Below, one piece after another: positions 15,210 to 22,668 of a stretch of 23,561 nt of DNA. Position numbers and translations under genes: made by a program. Numbering within the stretch: position 1 is the first letter of the stretch; each line of letters begins with the position of its first letter. The notes under the pieces were generated by a model. It was not told the DNA's origin. It saw only the letters and a program-made list of their open reading frames with translations, and made no database searches. This stretch comes from JAGVGK01 sp038064935 (GTDB taxonomy: Bacteria > Patescibacteriota > Minisyncoccia > Phycocordibacterales > JACOZG01): positions 1 through 23,561 of the forward strand of contig JBBTRZ010000012.1 of the NCBI GenBank assembly GCA_038064935.1, in the 5' to 3' direction.

Positions 15210-15247
15210 GCCGGGTGCGGAATTAATTTTCCCCACCCGGCCTTTTT
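15210..15247 (+). terminator. Hairpin terminator after the zinc-ribbon gene
   Basis: GCCGGGTG (15210-15217) pairs with CACCCGGC (15234-15241); the 16-base loop can pair further (GGAA/TTCC); then CTTTTT. Confidence 0.7.
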
Positions 15248-15248
15248 G

Positions 15249-15295
15249 GATTCCAACCCCACCCAAACCCTCCCCAAAGGAGAGGGCTTTGAATC
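15249..15295 (-). repeat. REP-like inverted repeat with G-quadruplex motif in the dnaE 3' region
   Basis: Outer arms GATTC (15249-15253) and GAATC (15291-15295) enclose CCCTC/GAGGG. The strand in the dnaE transcript reads GGGGAGGGTTTGGGTGGGG (complement of 15257-15275): four G-runs with loops of 1, 3 and 1, a canonical G-quadruplex pattern. It begins about 16 bases after the dnaE stop. From memory similar CCCTCTCC...GGGGAGGG elements recur in other bacterial genomes, so it may be a dispersed repeat; only one copy is in this window. Confidence 0.5.
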
Positions 15296-15310
15296 TGAAT
15301 TTCCCCCTCT

Positions 15311-18300
15311 TTATCCCAATTCTTTCACGCTCTCTAAAATAATACTCGGTTCGCCGTTACGGAGGGATAATTTGCCGCGGATGGCGACACACTTCTCGGC
15401 GACGAGAAATTCTTTATATTGATCGTAGGAGCGACTGAAGACGACCACTTCGATCCGGTCGGTGAAATCGGCGAGCTTGAAGAAGGCCATGCGATCGCCT
15501 TTTTTGGTCACGATCGGGCGCATCTCCTCGATCAAACCGCCGACCATGACCGGCGTGTCGGCCTTCTGTCCCTTCGCCTTTTTAATACTATTACCGTCAG
15601 TGAATTTGTCTCGGAAGTCGTCGAGTGGGTGCCCCGAGATATAGAGCCCAAGCAACTCTTTCTCCCAGATTAGTTTCTCGCGGCGGGTGGCCCTAGGCGC
15701 GGGTTCGAGCTTAAGTGTCGGCACACTTTTCGTATCGGCCATGGCCGCGAAGAGGGATTCTTGATTTTTATGATCAATCCCGGCATCGCGATTGTAGGTG
15801 AGGAGGCGCTCGAGATTTCCTAGAATCGTGGCGCGGTCAACCCTGAGCGAATCGAACGCCCCGGCTTGAGTCAACGCTTCGAGTGATTTTTTATTCAAAT
15901 TGCGGTGGGTGATCCGTTCGAGGAAATCAGGAATGGAACGAAAGGGGCCGTTCTTTTTTCTCTCGCCGACTATCACGCTCGAAATTTCTTCACCCAAATT
16001 TTTAATAGTGAAGAGACCGAAGCGAATTTTATCGGCATTCGCGCCTTCGCCCGCCTCGCTCCTTCGGACCCCGCCGGCGGCGGGGTGGCCAGTCGCATTG
16101 TCGGGCGAAGGCGCTCCTTTCACAACCGTGAAGTCGCCGAAGCTCTCATTGATATCCGGCGGCAAAACCGGCAGACCCATCCGGACACACTCTTTGATAA
16201 TCTCGCTGATCGTCTCCATGTCACCGGCCTCGGCCGAGAGCACGGCGGTCATATATTCGGCCGGGTAATTAGCTTTCATGTAAGCGGTCTGATAGGCCAC
16301 TTTGCCGTAACTCGCGGCGTGGGCCTTGTTAAAACCGTAACCCTGGAAGGGCTCGAATAAATTCCAAAGTTCTTCGGCTTTTTCTTTCTTCATCCCGCCG
16401 TTTTTCACGCAACCGTCGACAAAAAGGAGATGTTGTTTGGCCATCTCTTCCGGAATTTTTTTACCGACCGCCTTGCGAAATTTGTCCACTTCCCCCCACG
16501 AATAACCGGCCACCTCGATCGCCGTCAGGAGAAGATCATCCTGATAAACCAAAACGCCGTAAGTCGTCTCTAGAAAATTTTTCATTTTCGGATGAAGAAA
16601 TTTAATCGGTTTTTGGCCGTGTTTACGGGCGATGTATTCATTAATGTTGTCCATCGGTCCGGGACGATAGAGCGCCACCATGACATTGATGTCATGAATC
16701 GTGGTCGGCCGGAGTTCTTTCAGGCATTTGGTCATCCCGCTGCCGTTTAACTGGAAAAGACCCAGCGTTTCGCCTCGGGCGAGAAGAGTGAAAGTTTTTT
16801 TGTCATCGAGCGGAATTTTTTCAATATCAATTTCGAGGCCGTGAATTTTTTTAACCAAACGGATCGAATCTTCAAGGATGGAGAGATTTCGGATGCCCAA
16901 AAAATCTAATTTGAGAAGACCCGCCTCTTCGACGGCGTACATGTCATATTGAGTGATAATTTTTCCGCCCTTGGGATCAAGTTGAAGCGGGACGAAATCA
17001 GTTAGAGTGGTTGGCGCGATGACCACGCCGGCGGCATGAACGGAAATGTGACGCACCCCGCCTTCGATTTTTTTGGCCAAATTGATAATTTGTTTTGTCT
17101 CCGGCTCTTCGTCGTAGATTTTTTTTAATTCCGGCGTCAGTTCCAACGCTCGTTCAATCGTCATAGGAAATCCCTGTGAACCCATAGGTATTAAATTGGC
17201 GATCCGATCGCCCGCGGCATAAGGGAAACCGAGCGCCCGGGCGACATCGCGGACCGCCCCGCGCGCCATCATCGAGCCGAAAGTGCCAATCTGCGCGACC
17301 TTGTCTTCACCATATTTTTGTTTGACATAATTGATCACTTCATCGCGTCGCTTGTCGGCGAAATCCATATCAATATCCGGCGGTGACGGTCGGTCGGGAT
17401 TTAAGAAGCGTTCAAACGGCAATTTGTAAACCAAGGGATCAACGCCCGTAATGCCGAGGAGATAAGACACGAGAGAACCCGCCGCCGATCCTCTGGTGTT
17501 GGTGAAAATGCCTTGGGAGCGAGCATAATCAATAATATCTGCCACCACTAAAAAATAAGGCGAATAACCTTTTTTTATAATCACCTCAAGCTCATAGGCC
17601 AGGCGGGTTTTAATCGTGGCCGGATTTTCGAGTTGATTGATGAGATAATTCACCAGATATTTTTCCGCTTGTTTGACAAGTAATTGATCGTAATTTTCAC
17701 CCTTCGGCAGGGGATAATTCGGGAAAACCCATTTTCCCAATTCAAGTTCAATCGAACAGAGCTCGGCCACCCGAAGAGTGTTGGCTACGGCTTCAGGCGT
17801 ATCGGAAAAAAGTTTTACCGCTTCTTCCGGTGTGATAAAAGAGAAATCTTCACCGATTGCCGAGAAGCGTTTATTGTCGTCAAAATTATTTTGCTGAATG
17901 GCGACCAAGGTGTCATGGGCTTTGGCATCATCTGGCTCGAGGTAATGAGAGTCGTGAGTGGCGACCAAAGGGATTTTTAATTTCTTTGATAACTCAATCG
18001 TCGCTAACTTGATCGCCGTTTGAGTTTCAATTTTCGGGTGATGCATGATTTCCAAAAAATAATTTTCTCGGCCAAATATTTCTTGATGTTCCTTAATGAT
18101 TTCTTCGCCGCGCGATTGATTATTTTGTTGAAGGGCGCGGCCAAGCTCGCTCGCCATGCAACCGGAGAGACAAATAATTCCCTCATGATGTTCCGCGAGC
18201 AATTCTTTATCCATCCGCGGTTTGTAATAATAACCTTCGAGATTGGCGGTGCTCACCAGTTTGATCAGATTTTGATAACCAATTCTATTTTTAGCGAGTA

Positions 18301-18568
18301 AGGTGAGGTGGTAGCGTTTATTATCGATATTCGGTTCTTTGTTATGGCGACTCCTTAGGGCGATATAAGCTTCAACACCGATGATTGGTTTAACGCCTTT
18401 CGCCCTGCAGGTTTTATAGAATTCAATCGCGCCGTAGAGATTGCCGTGGTCGGTGAGTGCAAGCGCTGGCATGCCGAGTCGTTTGGCTTTCGCCACCATT
18501 TCATCAATTTTTGACAGCCCGTCAAGGAGAGAGTAATTCGAATGCGTGTGTAAATGAACGAAGGACAT
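15311..18568 (-). CDS. dnaE: DNA polymerase III subunit alpha
   Basis: 1085 aa, the replicative polymerase. N-terminal PHP domain (FVHLHTHSNYSLLDG, LTDHGNL, ATHDSHYL), which keeps many metal-ligand His residues; C-family polymerase core with catalytic PDIDMDF (Asp398 and Asp400) and LKLDFLGIRNLS for the third Asp; fingers with YRPGPM and YQDDLL; helix-hairpin-helix region; C-terminal OB fold (PVMVGGLIEEMRPIVTKKG) and end. Residues about 819-843 (APSPDNATGHPAAGG and following) are a low-complexity insertion between FTVV and KIRFGL, encoded by a palindromic element. The ATG lies 11 bases after an extended -10 (TGC TATAAT) with no ribosome site, hence a very short leader. It diverges from the accessory island. 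Confidence 0.97.
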   Translation of the reverse strand: MSFVHLHTHSNYSLLDGLSKIDEMVAKAKRLGMPALALTDHGNLYGAIEFYKTCRAKGVKPIIGVEAYIALRSRHNKEPNIDNKRYHLTLLAKNRIGYQNLIKLVSTANLEGYYYKPRMDKELLAEHHEGIICLSGCMASELGRALQQNNQSRGEEIIKEHQEIFGRENYFLEIMHHPKIETQTAIKLATIELSKKLKIPLVATHDSHYLEPDDAKAHDTLVAIQQNNFDDNKRFSAIGEDFSFITPEEAVKLFSDTPEAVANTLRVAELCSIELELGKWVFPNYPLPKGENYDQLLVKQAEKYLVNYLINQLENPATIKTRLAYELEVIIKKGYSPYFLVVADIIDYARSQGIFTNTRGSAAGSLVSYLLGITGVDPLVYKLPFERFLNPDRPSPPDIDMDFADKRRDEVINYVKQKYGEDKVAQIGTFGSMMARGAVRDVARALGFPYAAGDRIANLIPMGSQGFPMTIERALELTPELKKIYDEEPETKQIINLAKKIEGGVRHISVHAAGVVIAPTTLTDFVPLQLDPKGGKIITQYDMYAVEEAGLLKLDFLGIRNLSILEDSIRLVKKIHGLEIDIEKIPLDDKKTFTLLARGETLGLFQLNGSGMTKCLKELRPTTIHDINVMVALYRPGPMDNINEYIARKHGQKPIKFLHPKMKNFLETTYGVLVYQDDLLLTAIEVAGYSWGEVDKFRKAVGKKIPEEMAKQHLLFVDGCVKNGGMKKEKAEELWNLFEPFQGYGFNKAHAASYGKVAYQTAYMKANYPAEYMTAVLSAEAGDMETISEIIKECVRMGLPVLPPDINESFGDFTVVKGAPSPDNATGHPAAGGVRRSEAGEGANADKIRFGLFTIKNLGEEISSVIVGERKKNGPFRSIPDFLERITHRNLNKKSLEALTQAGAFDSLRVDRATILGNLERLLTYNRDAGIDHKNQESLFAAMADTKSVPTLKLEPAPRATRREKLIWEKELLGLYISGHPLDDFRDKFTDGNSIKKAKGQKADTPVMVGGLIEEMRPIVTKKGDRMAFFKLADFTDRIEVVVFSRSYDQYKEFLVAEKCVAIRGKLSLRNGEPSIILESVKELG
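16041..16114. repeat. Palindromic element inserted in frame in dnaE
   Basis: Perfect 13-bp inverted arms GCGCCTTCGCCCG (16041-16053) and CGGGCGAAGGCGC (16102-16114), with a second inner palindrome CCCCGCC/GGCGGGG (16069-16075/16079-16085). The element is open in the dnaE frame and adds about 25-29 residues of Pro/Gly/Ala-rich sequence that the family normally lacks at this place. It is far more GC-rich than its surroundings. It resembles the idea of Rickettsia palindromic elements, but I do not claim homology. Confidence 0.7.
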
Positions 18569-18579
18569 GATATGCGAGG

Positions 18580-18588
18580 ATTATAGCA
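18580..18588 (-). promoter_or_regulatory. Extended -10 of dnaE
   Basis: Minus strand TGC TATAAT, 11 bases before the ATG at 18568. Confidence 0.6.
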
Positions 18589-18611
18589 TGATGAGTCAGA
18601 TCACTTTTCCA

Positions 18612-18640
18612 TTGACATAACTAATTAGGCGTGCTAGGCT
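18612..18640 (+). promoter_or_regulatory. Promoter of the 227-aa island gene
   Basis: TTGACA (18612-18617), 17-base spacer ending in TGC, then TAGGCT (18635-18640). It leaves a leader of about 118 bases with a small hairpin AAGGC/GCCTT (18707-18722, loop AAAAAC). Confidence 0.65.
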
Positions 18641-18765
18641 TTTCAGCAGATGGCAATATGTGTTGCTGTTGAGTGCTAAAAACGCTGCTGGACATTGAAA
18701 ACCACAAAGGCAAAAACGCCTTGGCTAACCTAACGGAAAGTCTAAAGTATAGAAAGGGATTTAAT

Positions 18766-19449
18766 ATGAAGTTGTTACGCTTTACCCTCAAGAGTCTGTC
18801 TCCTGGCATGCTTCAGGACCCGGCGACGGAGGAATTGCTAAACAATCTTCGATTGGGCAATCGCCCACAGAAGAAAACCGACTGGAGTATTGATGAAGAG
18901 TCAGCGACCAAACTCTACCGTTCCGAGAAAAACTGTATGGGTGTGCCGACGCAAAACATTATGTCGGCCATCATCGGTGCTGGGCAGCATGTCAAGTCTG
19001 GCAAAAAGAATATCTCGACGGCCAAGACGACAACCCTGTTTGACTTCCTGGAATTTGTGGATGACTTCTGTGAATTCCTCGACTGCGACGACAAGGGTAA
19101 CATTGCCTGGAAGCCATTCTTGAGCAAGGGTAATCTTGAGAACAAGGGGTCAAAGGTGGCAGTTTGTCTGACCCGACCACGTATTCCTCATTGGCGACTG
19201 CAGCTTGTCGTCAAGTTTGACGACAAGCGCGGGATTGATCAGGGTACCGTCCTGAAATTGGTCGAAACGGCTGGCCGCAAGACGGGTCTCTGTAACTGGC
19301 GCCCGAGTTGTAAGGGTCGCTTCGGTCGGTTCGTCGTCGAGAAGGTGGAAACCGTTCCAATGAAGGCAGACGAGCACATTGTAGAAGAGATTGTCTATAC
19401 CATGGAGGATGCCCCGGAAGAACTTCGCGCTCTCGCGGCGGTAGCGTAA
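18766..19449 (+). CDS. 227-aa protein of a phage/mobile-element conserved family; possible RAMP-like RNA binder
   Basis: Start at ATG 18766 behind AAAGGGA; an in-frame GTG at 18673 is possible but lies in the leader. Visible blocks: LRFTLKSLSPGML (4-16), a central helix GVPTQNIMSAIIGAGQHVK (59-77) followed by KKNISTAKTTTL, then TRPRIPHWRLQLVVKFDD (136-153), an AGRKTGLCNWRP block (169-180) and the glycine/basic end KGRFGRFVVE (183-192), then an acidic tail. I recall this pattern (IP..N...A, STA..T, RP.F..W, GL.DFRP..KGPFGRF) from uncharacterised phage and mobile-element proteins; I cannot name it. The two-part alpha/beta look and Gly-rich end make a ferredoxin-like (Cas5/6/7-type RAMP) fold an attractive guess, not a result. 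It opens the island and ends in a terminator from the same hairpin family as the array. Confidence 0.7.
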   Translation: MKLLRFTLKSLSPGMLQDPATEELLNNLRLGNRPQKKTDWSIDEESATKLYRSEKNCMGVPTQNIMSAIIGAGQHVKSGKKNISTAKTTTLFDFLEFVDDFCEFLDCDDKGNIAWKPFLSKGNLENKGSKVAVCLTRPRIPHWRLQLVVKFDDKRGIDQGTVLKLVETAGRKTGLCNWRPSCKGRFGRFVVEKVETVPMKADEHIVEEIVYTMEDAPEELRALAAVA

Positions 19450-19481
19450 GTCATAAGGCAGTCAGAACCGACTCATTATCG

Positions 19482-19516
19482 AGCGGCTATCCTATTCAAA
19501 GGGTAGTCGCTTTTTT
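19482..19516 (+). terminator. Terminator of the 227-aa gene, member of the YCGAG hairpin family
   Basis: After ATCG, the stem AGCGGCTATCC (19482-19492) pairs with GGGTAGTCGCT (19501-19511) with two G-T pairs, then TTTTTT. Same CGAGCG entry as the array hairpins. Confidence 0.85.
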
Positions 19517-19518
19517 AT

Positions 19519-19546
19519 TTGACAAAAATATATTTTAATGTACTAT
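19519..19546 (+). promoter_or_regulatory. Promoter of the 121-aa gene and hairpin array
   Basis: TTGACA (19519-19524), 16-base spacer, TACTAT (19541-19546). It starts only three bases after the preceding terminator, in the same terminator-ATT-TTGACA arrangement seen at 20697-20710. Confidence 0.7.
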
Positions 19547-19571
19547 ACGATCCAGAGAAAGGAGGTCTTTG

Positions 19572-19937
19572 ATGTTAAAAATAGACGGTCAATACCGTGG
19601 TCCGAATGCTCTGCATCTGGATAATCATCCGAAATTGGGCATTCATCGGACATTGATCAAGGGTGCGTTATCCTTGGCCGAATACCTTGTGGCTCATTCT
19701 CAAGTCGAAATTCTAGAGCTCGGTCGTTGTATAAATATTCGAGCCGTAAATGCGAGTTGGAACTTGAGATGTGAAGAAAACAAAAAGAAAGGTGCTCTGG
19801 AACTGGTAATCACTGACGGTAAAGCCGTGCAGTGGTTGGTGGTGAGAACGACGAATGAAGATTCAGTTGTCATTATCAGAAATGAAATTGAGTCTCTCTT
19901 CGGTATTCCGAGCGGAGTCAGGCGCTGTGGTCTGTAG
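19572..19937 (+). CDS. 121-aa orphan protein heading the hairpin-array transcript
   Basis: No family recognised. ATG 19572 follows a strong AAAGGAGG (19557-19564) with good spacing; a TTG just before it is not needed. The protein is soluble, alpha+beta, with strands VEILELGRCINIRAV, GALELVITDGKAVQWLVVRTT and SVVIIRNEIESLF, and many basic residues (NKKK, RTLIKG), compatible with nucleic-acid binding. It is the only protein encoded on the transcript that continues through seven hairpins over about 730 bases to the terminator at 20672, so protein and array RNAs are made together. This linkage is the main clue to its role: an RNA-binding partner of the array RNAs, or simply the gene whose 3' UTR carries them. 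Confidence 0.65.
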   Translation: MLKIDGQYRGPNALHLDNHPKLGIHRTLIKGALSLAEYLVAHSQVEILELGRCINIRAVNASWNLRCEENKKKGALELVITDGKAVQWLVVRTTNEDSVVIIRNEIESLFGIPSGVRRCGL

Positions 19938-19970
19938 CACAGTCCAGTGGAATTAAGCCTGGCAAACCAC

Positions 19971-20702
19971 CGAGCGCTAGAAAATTTTTCTGAGCGCTGA
20001 CCATTTTCCAAAGTCCAGCGTAGTGGAGTATTGTGTTCCACATCAGAGTCCCGTGCCGAGCGTTAGGTTGGAAAAACTTAACGCTGATTTTCTAAGTTCT
20101 CTTCAGTTCAATGAAGTGTCCCACATTACTCTCTAGTAAGTTACCCTGCACTCACGCGCACCAGTGCCTCGCGTTGTACCGAGCGATTGAGTGAAAATTT
20201 AATCGCTGTCACTTAAACTCCGGTCAAGCTCCATTGAGCACTTCAGTCTCAAGTTATGTTCAACAGAGTTTTGTATCGAGCAACTAACTTGGAAAAATTA
20301 GTTGCTAACACCCACAGGGTCCAGTACGGTAACTTGTCGCGTCGTCAACTTACCTGCCGTAGGGTACCGAGCGTTGAGAAAAATTCTTGACGCTAATCTT
20401 TATGGTTGAGCGTATCAGCATGACCTAAATTGCCCCATCGTCCACTCAATCAGTGCACACTACCGAGCGATTAATCTAAATAATTGATCGCTGATAGTTG
20501 CAACAGCGTCAAGTTCGGTCGTGCACCGTTCAGTACGATCGCGCAAAGTTCTATATCGAGCGTCCGGTTTGAGAAAATCGGCGCTAACTTTTCCCATTGT
20601 GTCCAGTAAGATGTGACACGGTGGCGTGGAGTCTAGTTCCATGGAGTCCGTTGATGTTCCGTTCTGTATCGAGCGTCTCTTCTAACCGAGAGACGCTTTT
20701 TT
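19971..20702 (+). repeat. Array of covarying hairpins (seven internal plus terminator), probable structured RNA array
   Basis: No convincing ORF covers this stretch. Hairpins lie at 19973-19998, 20059-20085, 20182-20207, 20279-20306, 20370-20394, 20466-20492 and 20559-20585, and the terminator copy at 20672-20697; start-to-start distances are 86, 123, 97, 91, 96, 93 and 113. Each is 25-28 bases, preceded by unpaired YCG (usually TAYCG), begins AGCG, has an A-rich loop, ends CGCT and is followed mostly by RA. Stem sequences differ but pair throughout; the third copy has AGCA/TGCT instead of AGCG/CGCT, so pairs change together. Hairpins alternate with 55-95-base unique segments. The features fit a precursor RNA cut into units, with the hairpins as processing or protein-binding sites. 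Confidence 0.8.
20672..20702 (+). terminator. Terminator closing the hairpin array
   Basis: AGCGTCTCT (20672-20680) pairs with AGAGACGCT (20689-20697), followed by TTTTTT. It is preceded by GTATCG, as the internal hairpins are. Confidence 0.9.
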
Positions 20703-20704
20703 AT

Positions 20705-20733
20705 TTGACAGAAAATCCAAAGTATGTTAGCTA
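20705..20733 (+). promoter_or_regulatory. Promoter of the helicase gene
   Basis: TTGACA (20705-20710), 17-base spacer, TAGCTA with an upstream TGT, in the block TATGTTAGCTATAG that also occurs before the HisRS-like gene. The leader of about 80 bases can fold as AAAGTGGT (20743-20750) with ACCACTTT (20781-20788), or alternatively as a local GTGG-AAAA-CCAC hairpin; the two exclude each other. Confidence 0.55.
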
Positions 20734-20820
20734 TAGCAATGGAAAGTGGTCTTTGAAATTGTTCACCTTGTGGGTGGAAAACCACTTTGGACCATCAGTA
20801 ACATCACAGGAGGTATTACT

Positions 20821-22668
20821 ATGAGCAAGCTAAGTTTGCCTGTTTTACAGGCCAACTTTCCTAGGATGGGAAAGTATCGCAGTGTGTGGAAAGAGCAAGA
20901 ACAGAGTATGGCTTTTGTGGCCGAGAATGGCTCGGCCCTCGTCGAATCTCCCACTGGTTCGGGTAAAACGGCGATTCAGTATGCGATTACTCAAGCCGCG
21001 CAGAATGAGGGGCGCAAGCCAGTTTTCCTTATTGTCCCCAACAAGACAATTTTGGAACAAACGGCCAATGAATTCCCGGGAGCATTTAAAATTGCCCTCG
21101 GTCGCAATGAGCACCCCTGCCTCTATTATCACGACGATAAAGAGGAACTCACTCCAAGTTTTGTGCGAGATCTCTACGCCGACCCCGAAGCAATTCGAGC
21201 CGACGAGATTCCTTGCTCCTTCTTGCGTGATTGCCCACATCGAGTGGATCAAGCGACGGGTGAGACTTTCGAACCCGGAGCCGCGCCTTGTCCCTACTAC
21301 CAGCAGAAGTTTGAAGCGAAGCAGGGTGGTGTGGTCCTCTCGACCATGTCATTCTATCTCTTCACTCAACTCTTCTCGCGTGAGTGGGACACACCAGAAG
21401 TTTTGGTGATCGATGAAGTTCACCAATTGGCTGAAGTTTTCCGTAATGCTCTATCGTACGAAATTACGGACTGGCATCTTGGTAAGGCAGTGGAACTTCT
21501 CAAGCGAATTGATTCCACCAGCACTAAGAAGGTGGATGAATTTCGGAAAAAACTTATCCATACCGCCAAGAAGAAACCGGCTCATCAACCAACCTTACTC
21601 GAAGATGTGGAACTGCGGAAGTTTATTGACTTACTCGAGGGAATTGATAATAAGGAACTCGAGCGAGAAATCCGCGGGGCAATCAATGAAGGAAAGATAG
21701 ACGTGGCGGAAGATCGAGTGACCCTTAAGAAGCTCGAAACCTTTGTCCGCGATCTGCGCCGTTACTTGCATTCTTTCGAATATTCGCTCGAAGCGCCGCC
21801 AGACCGTCATGCCCTCAATTACACTTACGCCTTCTACAAAGAGGAGCGGGATGAAAATGAGCGGGTACAATACAAGTTGGTAGTGCAGAGCCACTATGTG
21901 GCGGGTTTAATTCGCAAAGTACTCTCGCCGCAAACAGTATCCTTCTCGGCGACAATTGGTGATCCAGATATCTTCAGCTACGAGAGCGGCATCAAGTCGC
22001 CGTTCTTGGCTTTAGAATCTGGATTTCCAGTTGAGAATTGCCGGATCTTCATGCCGAAGGACAGCCCTAATTTGGCCTGGAATGCACAGAAACAAGGCAC
22101 CCTCGCTAAAGTCTTACGGCGAGTGGCTAAGACCTGCAAGCGTTTCGCCGACAAAGGGATTAGGTCGCTTATTGTGACCGTTTCCAATGCCGAGCGGGAT
22201 GAGTTTGTGCTCATTGCCAACGATGAGGGTCTTATTCCCATCAGCTACGGTAGTAACGGGGTTACAGCCAAAACAGCGGCCCTGATGTTCAAGAATGGTC
22301 AGGGCGATGTGTTGGTCGGTACTGAAGCGGTATATTCGCAGGGTATTGATTTGCCAGGCGGTATTGCTCCAGTAATTTTTGTTTTGCGACCGGGTTATCC
22401 GCAACCCAAGGCACCAGCTACCGTTTTTGAAGAAAGGCGGTTCGGTAGCGCTAGGTGGAAAATTGTGAATTGGCGGGTGATCCAACGGGCGCTCCAAACA
22501 CGAGGGCGAAATATCCGTGGTTTGCGTGACAAGGGGGTAACCTTCTTTGTCTCCGAGCAATTTCGTCGTTTTGTTTATGGATCACTCCCAAAATGGTTGG
22601 AGAAATCCTATCGCGGTGACAAAACTTGGGATCAGTGTGTTAAGGAGACCGAAGAACTACTTGGATAA
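20821..22668 (+). CDS. Fe-S superfamily 2 helicase, DinG/XPD type
   Basis: 615 aa from ATG 20821, seven bases after a perfect AGGAGG. XPD/DinG helicases move 5' to 3' on single-stranded DNA and can unwind DNA-RNA hybrids. Motifs: Walker A SPTGSGKT (43-50), four cysteines C100, C132, C138 and C157 spaced for the 4Fe-4S cluster, DEVH (198-201), SAT (376-378), motif IV region SLIVTVSNAERDEF (449-462), motif V GTEAVYSQGIDLPGG (500-514) and motif VI QTRGRNIRG (559-567). The region between DEVH and SAT (about 220-360) is the arch domain. It is the third unit of the island; its mRNA continues into two more hairpins of the array family. Type IV-A CRISPR systems also carry a DinG, but that one, as I recall, lacks the Fe-S cysteines, and no csf genes are seen. 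Confidence 0.92.
   Translation: MSKLSLPVLQANFPRMGKYRSVWKEQEQSMAFVAENGSALVESPTGSGKTAIQYAITQAAQNEGRKPVFLIVPNKTILEQTANEFPGAFKIALGRNEHPCLYYHDDKEELTPSFVRDLYADPEAIRADEIPCSFLRDCPHRVDQATGETFEPGAAPCPYYQQKFEAKQGGVVLSTMSFYLFTQLFSREWDTPEVLVIDEVHQLAEVFRNALSYEITDWHLGKAVELLKRIDSTSTKKVDEFRKKLIHTAKKKPAHQPTLLEDVELRKFIDLLEGIDNKELEREIRGAINEGKIDVAEDRVTLKKLETFVRDLRRYLHSFEYSLEAPPDRHALNYTYAFYKEERDENERVQYKLVVQSHYVAGLIRKVLSPQTVSFSATIGDPDIFSYESGIKSPFLALESGFPVENCRIFMPKDSPNLAWNAQKQGTLAKVLRRVAKTCKRFADKGIRSLIVTVSNAERDEFVLIANDEGLIPISYGSNGVTAKTAALMFKNGQGDVLVGTEAVYSQGIDLPGGIAPVIFVLRPGYPQPKAPATVFEERRFGSARWKIVNWRVIQRALQTRGRNIRGLRDKGVTFFVSEQFRRFVYGSLPKWLEKSYRGDKTWDQCVKETEELLG

Noticed and set aside
15165..15422. Frameshifted extension of the zinc-ribbon protein containing CAGCG
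   Set aside because: The second frame has only one CxxC, its codons form the terminator hairpin, and it runs into the REP-like element and the dnaE end; no evidence of translation.
19700..20041. 113-aa minus-strand ORF over the 121-aa gene and first hairpin
   Set aside because: No ribosome site or promoter, and it crosses the structured hairpin; the plus-strand gene has much better signals.
19971..20702. Classical CRISPR array
   Set aside because: The repeated hairpins are not identical, the segments between vary from about 55 to 95 bases, and no cas1, cas2 or recognisable effector lies nearby.
19971..20702. Integron attC sites
   Set aside because: The stem ends are AGCG/CGCT, not the GTTRRRY/RYYYAAC cores, and there are no cassette ORFs or integrase.
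19971..20702. TIGR-type guide array
   Set aside because: No Nop-domain (Tas) protein is present and the hairpin period and layout differ.
18766..22668. Type IV-A CRISPR-Cas because of a DinG helicase next to repeats
   Set aside because: No csf1, Cas5, Cas6 or clear Cas7 could be identified, and this helicase has the four Fe-S cysteines that I recall the type IV enzyme lacks. Kept only as a distant analogy.
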